From Mactromeris polynyma (lineage: Eukaryota; Mollusca; Bivalvia; Venerida; Mactridae): DNA of 64,000 nt. The stretch is taken from the NCBI GenBank assembly GCA_032209605.1, contig JASFXZ010000029.1, forward strand, positions 1,973,001-2,037,000, in the 5' to 3' direction. The notes under the pieces are model-generated. The model worked only from the letters and a program-made list of their open reading frames with translations. It ran no database searches and was not told the origin of the DNA. Position 1 is the first letter of the stretch; every line of letters begins with the position of its first letter. A program made the translations under genes and the position numbers. Shown here piece by piece: positions 56,801-64,000 of the stretch.

Positions 56801-59697
56801 GTATTAATACAGATGTTATAACTATATCCCATGACTTTTATTCGCTTTTTTGTTTTATACCAATGGAGAGTGAATTTAATAACGCCGAAAAACTAGGCAA
56901 TTTTTAAAACAATCTGAACGGTGACAATATATATATGCCTTCCATATGTAGATAACCAATGTCAAAGTCATTCTAGCTCGACAAGAAATTAAAAAATCTA
57001 AATACATGTATAGTAAAACACTTCCTGTTCGCGAAACATGGAAGGGAAAACCCCTGACTTCCCATACAGGAAGTTTCACTCACCGTTTAAACCGATATAA
57101 GCCGGTATATAAGTAATAGATAGAGAATTTATACACGAGAGTATCATATATCCAAGTGTCAATTACTCTATTTTGTGTGCGTGTCAAACAAGCGTTTCTC
57201 TTTATCAAGCGACGTAACAGTAACTGACATATGCAAATAAGCAGATATGACATGCAGTTATTTAGTTATAAGCTGCTATATTGACATGCACTCATTACAA
57301 ATCATATTCAAATTGAAAATTGACAACATGATCGTAATTTCTGAACTGTCAGATAGGGAAACAAACGCTATAAATGTACACTTGAAATGTTTAAACACGA
57401 TTAAAGCTGGAACATTTAGTTACACAGACTTGCATAAGATAACAGTTATGCACTTTTTCGTCTTGCGTGCCAATGGTATTAATGAGTAAAATCGTTGTTC
57501 TCTATAAAAATAAAACCATACAAATTACTGCATAGTGTCGACAACTTTAATGTCCAAAACTATAAAAGTTCCAACTGGTAGGAGGGATAAGAGGTCCAAA
57601 ATGACAATTGGAGCCCTATGCTGCAAATTTGAGGTAGTTTCGTGAATTCTATCTCAGATATTTCAAGATAGTGTCGAGTAGAACGTAAATAACTTTTTGC
57701 AATATCATCATCTCATGATCAAGGACACAATATTAATAAAATGCCTTAATATGTTAAGAATTGTAACCATTTAAACCCACGAAAATAATTGTATAGATTA
57801 CCGTAATATTTAAATTTATTATGAAAGTTATGAAATGAGATTTATGTATCCTTAGTCTTCACTCTAACGTGTTCCTACACATATCAATGTTTATAAGCTT
57901 GCATGTTTACTAAGTAACTGACTTTTGAGAAAAAAGTAAGCTAAACCGTCAATCTGATTAAAATCAACTCCTGTCGCACGCTCCTATACTATACGCCAAC
58001 AGCGGGAAATAATGGAGCTAAAGTTAGGGGCTGATTTCAATGAGATTGGCTAAACCGTATACGAACCTTTTCCGCAACTATACGAGGTAAAGAGAAAACA
58101 CGTTTATGCTCAATCAAAACTTTATTTATTTATTTGTTTAAACCATACGCAAGAATGGTATCAGTATCAAAATATATATCACTGGACGTACACATTTTAA
58201 ACACAATCACTACAATCTCTTAAAACATGAACAATAACAAGGTTAACAATCAAGTTTATTTTGCCCTTTTTATACTGTCTTTTCTTTCTTTAAATTACTA
58301 CTGTACTTAAAATGTATTGTTCATCCACTACATTTTGTCTTGTTTATAGGAGGTGTTAATTGAACGTTATAAGAACTGCTGAATTCTGTGGATTGAGGGA
58401 GAGACAGGTTTTAGGCTCGTTATTGCACGCTATACTGCTGTTAACTGAAGTCATATGCTGAATAAGGTTATAACATGTAAACGTAACATGTGGTTCTTGT
58501 AGTATATATAGTTTATTATAGTGTCAAACATAAAATATTACAGTACATTTTACAAAGTAAAAAACATAAAAATAGTTTGTGCTCAGCCACACTTGCCTAA
58601 CTAGACACTGACTAATTAACACAATATCACAGAATATCTACAATGCAATGTTGTTTGTACTTCAACATTGATAAAATATTATGAAGTATCATATATGTAA
58701 CACACAAAATCAATTTCGATTTGTATACAAAATGTGACAAACGCAATTAACTTTAATTGAAGGAGAAAGTGGAAGAGCAAAAACTTAAAAACTTACAAAC
58801 GTAGCTATACAAATATAAGCAGAATTATTGCAACTGTTATAGAAAATTTTAAATCTGCTGTCTTCATAAGTTTTTGCTATTCCATGTATGTTAGAGCTAG
58901 CTAGAGTTGATGTCATGTCTTATACACTGTAAAATAATTGCATAACAAAAATAAAAATAATAAAAATAGAACAGAGGGATTATCATGTGTAGTATGATAA
59001 ACTAAGTCTGTAAGATCAATGCCAATATCGCATAAAGCAACAACAAATGAGTCATCTCTCTTGTGTTTCAATGCTTCAAAGCGGAAGCACAAAATCTACC
59101 ATAGGCAGTCACGCAGTAAAACACGTAAATGTTTACAATTTTTACAACTAATAATTACATTTATATGACATATTTTGTTAATAATAAATTAGATGCAAAA
59201 TGTTACACTACTAGTAAATCGGGCTGAAGCAACCTTATAGTACAACACATATAAAACAGTGATGGATACAATGGCATGTTTAAGAAATCGATGTTACTAA
59301 CACCGATACAAACCTAACAAAACTTATAATTATACGTGTGTATATATACATATGACCGTATATCACTCAATATAAGTCTGATCTTGCTGCAATTTATTCG
59401 ACAACAAAAACGTGCTCACTTATAAGTTTTTTAAGTACATGTATATACGTAGTGATAATGCGATGCCAAACATCTTCTTGGGCGTGTGGTGTTATTATAA
59501 AACGGTTGAAACATCATTCATTATCTAACTATTCATGTCACGCGAAGATTGGTTAAATCGTACTTTATAACATGGCAATCCAACATTACAACAACATATG
59601 TAACTACTCCACCAAAACACCATATACCAAAACATTTAACGTGAATATAATGGGACGTAATTATCTTATTCTAAATTCAGTGAGTATTTGTATTTTG
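56801..59697. other. AT-rich region, probably intergenic and 3' flank of the Toll-like receptor
   Basis: No supported gene. A small frame at 57247-57489 has no recognisable features. The part next to 59697 may be 3' UTR of the minus-strand receptor. Confidence 0.4.
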
Positions 59698-61965
59698 TTA
59701 GTTAGACGCCATGTCTAATATCGATTCACACACATTTTGCCAAGATGTTTTGAGTCTGTATTGTTCATTTTCATACGCCCAAAGAACACGGACTTTGTTA
59801 CGAAACAACAATTGCATTGCAGGAGCCATCAATTCCTCATCAACGTTATCCTTTATCATAAGCAGGACTGGTTTCCCCAATTGCAGCGCCTGATTAAATT
59901 CGCCTTCACAATAGTTACTGCTACAGTAACTGTTTGAAATTACACTAATGAAAACTGTGGATAGTTCAATACATCTCAAAGATTCATTGTGAACGTATCG
60001 ACCAAGACGGAACTCAGAATCTCCCTGACAAACAAGAATCCTGTCTGTATCTATAATCCTCTGAAGACCTTCGTTAAGGGGTTCGACAACATTTTCTCTA
60101 ACGAAGTCTCCATCATCGCTGCTGTATGACAAAAATACAGCAAACCGAACTTCACCTAGTCTTAATTCATTCATAACGTCGATTCTCTTTCTTTGTTTAC
60201 GTACATGTTTTCTTCTCATGTATACAATGAGTGCTACGCTGGCGGAAATTGCACTTATTACGGAAGTCATTATAATAAGTATGAGGTTCCTAGTATTTCT
60301 GTCACAAACATGTTGTACGAGCGTTACTGCTTCTTTATTTACTTGAAGTTGATCACCAGTTTCACTTCTACAAGTAACGTTCCCAGACAATGTATCAATA
60401 AGTTCAGCATTAGAAAGCCAACTTATGAACATTTTCTTCTCACACGTGTCGCACATTAAAGGATTACCTTTTATGTCTACTTCTACCCTTCCAATGGTAG
60501 ATGTTCCTGTGCCAATGTTGGTGTTGTCTTCAACAGCTTCGACAACTGCAGCCAGTGTATCAAGCCACTTCATTGATGCTTCATCTAGTACTTTGATATT
60601 ATTTTTGGCAAGGTTTAATACTCGAAGGTTGCGGAGATGATGTAACTTGAAATGAACTTGTGTCAATCTGTTTCCTGCTAGGTTTATTATTTCAAGCATA
60701 TCAATACTATCGAAAAACTCCTCTGGTATACCAATGAAGCGATTAAACGCTAAGCTAAGGTTTTTCACATTCTTTGCACCCTTAAGGAGTTTTCCGAAAA
60801 GATGTATATTTTCCATATACATCAAATGTAGATTATTTTCAGATAAGTCTAAGTCTGCAAGGTTAGGAATGCAGGTAAATATACTAGGATGGATATATTC
60901 AAGCCCGTTATCTGCAATATTAAGCCGCTCAATGGAATTCAAGTCGAAGTTATCGCACGCAATTTCAATGTCTAAGCGACGTAAGCTATTTTTCATTAAT
61001 ATGATCTCTTTCGTCCAACTTTTAAAATTGTCCACACTAAAAAACTTAATAGTATTCAAATATATATCAACATTAATTATACCACTGCCATTCAGGATTT
61101 CAGGAGAAAGGGTCATGCTGACGTGTCGTCCTCTATCTTTCCATGGCAAATTTACGTTCGATATTGATAAATTATGTTTGTTACTAGGAAACGCCATATC
61201 GCCGAAATTACAGTAACTGAAATCTACTATTTCAAGATGTTGAAAATCATGTGGCGTTGCAGTATCGTGTATTACTTCACCAATTACGGCACCAGAAACA
61301 TTTAGTTTCTTTAATCGGTCTAAGTCTTTCATCATTTGTACTTCTAATATAGTTATATGAGTCTTGCTCAAATCAATATGAAACAATGGTTTGTGCGACA
61401 AACATTTGCTGAATTCTCTATCAATCTGCAAATACTCTCTGTAACTATTTAACTCTGACAAAATTAATTGCTCCAAATTTGGCACTTTTTCAGAACCGTT
61501 AAGTGCTGCCTTTACCTGGTTAAGATTCATTCTTATACATTTACTAAAATCTAGAATTCTTACTTTCTTAAGGCCTGATAATGAATAAGGTTCGAGGGTA
61601 ACTACACTGTCTACTTGCAAATGTAATTCTTCTAGCTCTCTTAAATCACTCAATGCGTCGTCTTTGAATGTTATGTCACCGTAAGACTCCAAACCCAATC
61701 TGTCTGTGAATTTGAGATATTTCACACTTTGCCAATTATCAGACTTAAAGTACGTGTGGTTTATATCAAACATGTCGGTATGCTGCATAAAATTTTCAAT
61801 GTGTACTTGTATGACTCCTTCTGGAATGTTCAAAGGAATGTAGTTACACGTCCAAACGCCGTCTATTGTGAAATCACAAGTTGTATTCACTCTTGAACCG
61901 GAGGAAATATATACCAGCGAAGTCCAAATAGCCGTGAAAAATGTAATACACATATTAATCTCCAT
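59698..61965 (-). CDS. Toll-like receptor, single-exon
   Basis: A pattern-recognition receptor: extracellular leucine-rich repeats, one membrane span and a cytoplasmic TIR domain. The 755-residue frame starts with a signal peptide (CITFFTAIWTSLVYISSG), then irregular leucine-rich repeats (clear ones near SIERLNIADNGLEYIHPSIF, LADLDLSENNLHLM, NLRVLNLAKNNIKVLDEA) and a C-terminal Cys cap (GNPLMCDTC...C...C). A membrane span follows at about 560-583 (LILIIMTSVISAISASVALI) with a basic stop-transfer RRKHVRKQRKR. The TIR domain runs from 607 to the end: box 1 RFAVFLSYSSDD, box 2 region CQGDSEFRLGRYVHNESLRC, and VRVLWAYENE near the end. Box 2 lacks the usual RD-x-x-PG. One Cys cap suggests the single-cysteine-cluster type. 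ATG at 61965 gives the signal peptide directly. No introns are needed, as in many bivalve receptors. Confidence 0.93.
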   Translation of the reverse strand: MEINMCITFFTAIWTSLVYISSGSRVNTTCDFTIDGVWTCNYIPLNIPEGVIQVHIENFMQHTDMFDINHTYFKSDNWQSVKYLKFTDRLGLESYGDITFKDDALSDLRELEELHLQVDSVVTLEPYSLSGLKKVRILDFSKCIRMNLNQVKAALNGSEKVPNLEQLILSELNSYREYLQIDREFSKCLSHKPLFHIDLSKTHITILEVQMMKDLDRLKKLNVSGAVIGEVIHDTATPHDFQHLEIVDFSYCNFGDMAFPSNKHNLSISNVNLPWKDRGRHVSMTLSPEILNGSGIINVDIYLNTIKFFSVDNFKSWTKEIILMKNSLRRLDIEIACDNFDLNSIERLNIADNGLEYIHPSIFTCIPNLADLDLSENNLHLMYMENIHLFGKLLKGAKNVKNLSLAFNRFIGIPEEFFDSIDMLEIINLAGNRLTQVHFKLHHLRNLRVLNLAKNNIKVLDEASMKWLDTLAAVVEAVEDNTNIGTGTSTIGRVEVDIKGNPLMCDTCEKKMFISWLSNAELIDTLSGNVTCRSETGDQLQVNKEAVTLVQHVCDRNTRNLILIIMTSVISAISASVALIVYMRRKHVRKQRKRIDVMNELRLGEVRFAVFLSYSSDDGDFVRENVVEPLNEGLQRIIDTDRILVCQGDSEFRLGRYVHNESLRCIELSTVFISVISNSYCSSNYCEGEFNQALQLGKPVLLMIKDNVDEELMAPAMQLLFRNKVRVLWAYENEQYRLKTSWQNVCESILDMASN

Positions 61966-63176
61966 TTTCCGTATTGTTTAACAAATCCTTCTAAACGTGT
62001 TTTGTTTCTATTATTCAAATACGACTTTAATTTACGGTCGTTTTACTAAATTCAGTAATTTCAACGCGGTAACTATGAATAAATAAGATCGAAAATTCAA
62101 GTGCAAATGAAATAAGCAAATGCAGCGGTAAAAACATGAACACATTAACATATGAGGGAAATTTAAACGCTCCGTCAACTCTTTTCTTTAAATCATCGAC
62201 AATGAATGAGGTATTGAATTACAGCTAAATAGGTAAAGCGTTATGTTTGAAGGCAGTAAATATATTGAAGAAATTGAATAAACGTTCTTTTCAATATCAT
62301 TTCTATCGAGCTATCTATTAAAATTTCAAATATTACCATAGTAGACGGTTACTGGACGAATTCCAATCATCTATATACTACATGTATTCATGGACCTACG
62401 TAATTGTGGGATTATCCTACGCAAAGTACTAATAATAGACGGATACGAAACTAGGGAAATTACCGATTGCCTACGTTTGGTCTGATGACGTCACGTGCAC
62501 TAGTTAACGCATCACGACGCTATATTAGGACTACAACACGTGCTAGCGACCACATCGGTTCCAATGTTGGACATATATAAACATTGAAAATAACCTTACA
62601 TATCGTGATTTTATAAAAAGCCTCCGTTTGGCAATAATTGTGTATGAAAAATACTTATTGATTTCAACCTTTACATCGATAAAACTGGCATGAATATCAC
62701 ACGGTGCGGGATCGACACGACCGAATTTTCCATTTTTTAATAAATATTTTGCATTCAAAACAAAGCCTGCGCATATTTATGTATCACTACATTCTCCTAT
62801 TTTTTTAAAATCCTGCTGACAGGTCTCCAGTAAACATAATCGATGATCAAACTTTTCACATTTTAGTTCAATCAGAAAGAAGCCTTTTACAGACCGCTGT
62901 TATTTTCCCAATGCCTTCACTCAATTACCACGTTACTTTAAAGTCTTAATACTAATTATATAGCCATGCAATTGTTTTCTTCATCAAAAACAGTTCAAAT
63001 TTAAAAAAAAAATCTCTACCGCCTTGCATTTTAATTCCTGTCATTTAATATTTATTCAAAAACTTTAAAGCAGCAAGGCATATGCATGTAAAAACTGTTT
63101 AACATATTTGTTAAGGAATGAAATTCTTGCGACGGAAACTATTTTCATTTAGCTGCATTTGATATAATTTGCGATA
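61966..63176. other. Upstream flank of the Toll-like receptor, no gene recognised
   Basis: AT-rich. A TGATGACGTCACGTGCAC word at 62482-62499 joins a CRE (TGACGTCA) and an E-box (CACGTG). It lies about 520 bp upstream of the receptor ATG on its strand and could be regulatory. Confidence 0.35.
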
Positions 63177-63242
63177 ACTTCGGACCATATTCAGGGTCAC
63201 TTCGGACCATATCTGGGGACACTACGGGCCATCTATTGGGAG
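63177..63242. repeat. Three tandem units of 22 bp
   Basis: ACTTCGGACCATATTCAGGG and TC, ACTTCGGACCATATCTGGGG and AC, ACTACGGGCCATCTATTGGG and AG. The units are phased exactly at 22 bp with increasing divergence. Confidence 0.8.
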
Positions 63243-63759
63243 ACCTAAAGTCACAAACTTTGTAATTCTACTGATTTGTAATAAGTCATGTTAGTAATAA
63301 TGAAACGAACCATTAAATTGCCAAATAATAATAATTTATCTGCATTGATATATATTCATCAATTTCATGTCTTAACAGTTTAAAATTAGGCAAAGCATTA
63401 ATAAAATAATAATATTCTATTTTTAAAAGTTGTATGGTACAGTTGATACTGTACTTTAAATGTAATCCATACATTTTAATTCCATGTACAATTCCAAATA
63501 CACTCTAATCATATTCCTTCTTCAAATTACCCTTTTTATTGTCAGAAGTTTTACTGTGTGACTGATTATAACTTTGATTGACTACTGTATTAGCTTGTAT
63601 GTATGGAATCATCTTATACTTTATAAAATAACAATATAAGTTTATTGATGTATATTTCATTATTTTTTCAGAAATGCAATACAATTTTATGTAATATGAA
63701 GTAGATGAATTGATCAAAAAAGTTCACAACTGTTGTTGATTAATGTAAAATATTAATAT

Positions 63760-63935
63760 CATTTTTGTTACGAACGTTACGAATGCCTATAACCATTCTT
63801 AGCATTTTCGTTAAAACTTACGAATTCATGCATGCATACGATGATATTGATGAAACGCTCTTGAGATCGTAAGAACGTCGTAAGGAAATCTTACGAAAAT
63901 TTCGTGCGTAAGAACGTTGATAAAACGGGCCCAAT
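63760..63935. repeat. Probable dispersed repeat rich in CGTAAG/CTTACG words
   Basis: CTTACGAATTCATGC, GATCGTAAGAACGTCGTAAG, AAATCTTACGAAAATTTCGT, GCGTAAGAACGTTGATAAAA and CGGGCCCA. Words of this type ending in AAACGGGCCC are frequent in bivalve repetitive DNA. Boundaries are unknown. Confidence 0.4.
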
Positions 63936-64000
63936 AACCCTACATAGTTCTAATTGGGATCGCAGCATGTATTATCGGGAAGTCTACGATCACAGTCGAT

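Noticed and set aside
57247..57489. Small 80-residue gene
   Set aside because: No signal peptide, domain or splice context that I can defend.

Overview
The window is a stretch of animal nuclear DNA: AT-rich, intron-containing and dense in degenerate transposable elements. The gene families and repeat types point to a lophotrochozoan, most likely a marine bivalve mollusc. The clues are an intronless-looking Toll-like receptor, an L2/CR1-like retrotransposon, a tRNA-derived SINE with a conserved tail, a Gypsy-like element, and repeats of a kind common in clam genomes. The taxon is inference; the gene families are read from the sequence.

Region 1 (1-4.6 kb) is mostly unannotatable intergenic DNA with a degraded transposase tail on the minus strand (2356-2772). 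Region 2 (4.6-24.6 kb) is one large plus-strand gene that I reconstruct as 19 coding exons with mutually consistent splice phases (1252 codons plus stop). It is a TERB1 orthologue, the meiosis-specific telomere-to-nuclear-envelope adaptor: ARM-like repeats at the N terminus, coiled coil, a long disordered exon, and two consecutive Myb/SANT domains at the C terminus. Its introns hold a SINE with a perfect target-site duplication, a 1.64-kb element with about 400-bp terminal inverted repeats, and tandem and dispersed repeats.

Region 3 (24.6-34.3 kb) is a repeat field: an inverted minisatellite, a 5'-truncated L2/CR1-like retrotransposon, a second copy of part of a TERB1 exon and intron held between 26-bp direct repeats, a broken Tc1-like transposase, and hAT-like and CRE-containing MITEs. 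Region 4 (34.3-38.9 kb) has an 18-bp minisatellite, two adjacent MITEs and a compact secreted ligand gene that matches the PTTH/Trunk cystine-knot family. Region 5 (39-45 kb) has hAT, pogo-like and non-LTR remnants.

Region 6 (46-53 kb) is the most unusual. A probable Mutator-domain gene relic is split by a young Gypsy-like LTR element. The two LTRs are identical over 223 bp and the element is flanked by CCAT on both sides. Gag, protease and reverse transcriptase are missing. What remains is RNase H, an integrase with a C-terminal PHD finger, and, in the position retroviruses use for env, an accessory region ending in a C2H2 finger plus a TatD-family metallonuclease with all of its visible active-site motifs. 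A splice donor at the end of the 5' LTR and an acceptor just before the accessory ATG suggest a spliced subgenomic message. A 159-bp exact inverted copy of the TatD region sits where gag-pol should start. Region 7 (53-64 kb) holds a second broken Tc1-like element and, on the minus strand, a 755-residue Toll-like receptor.
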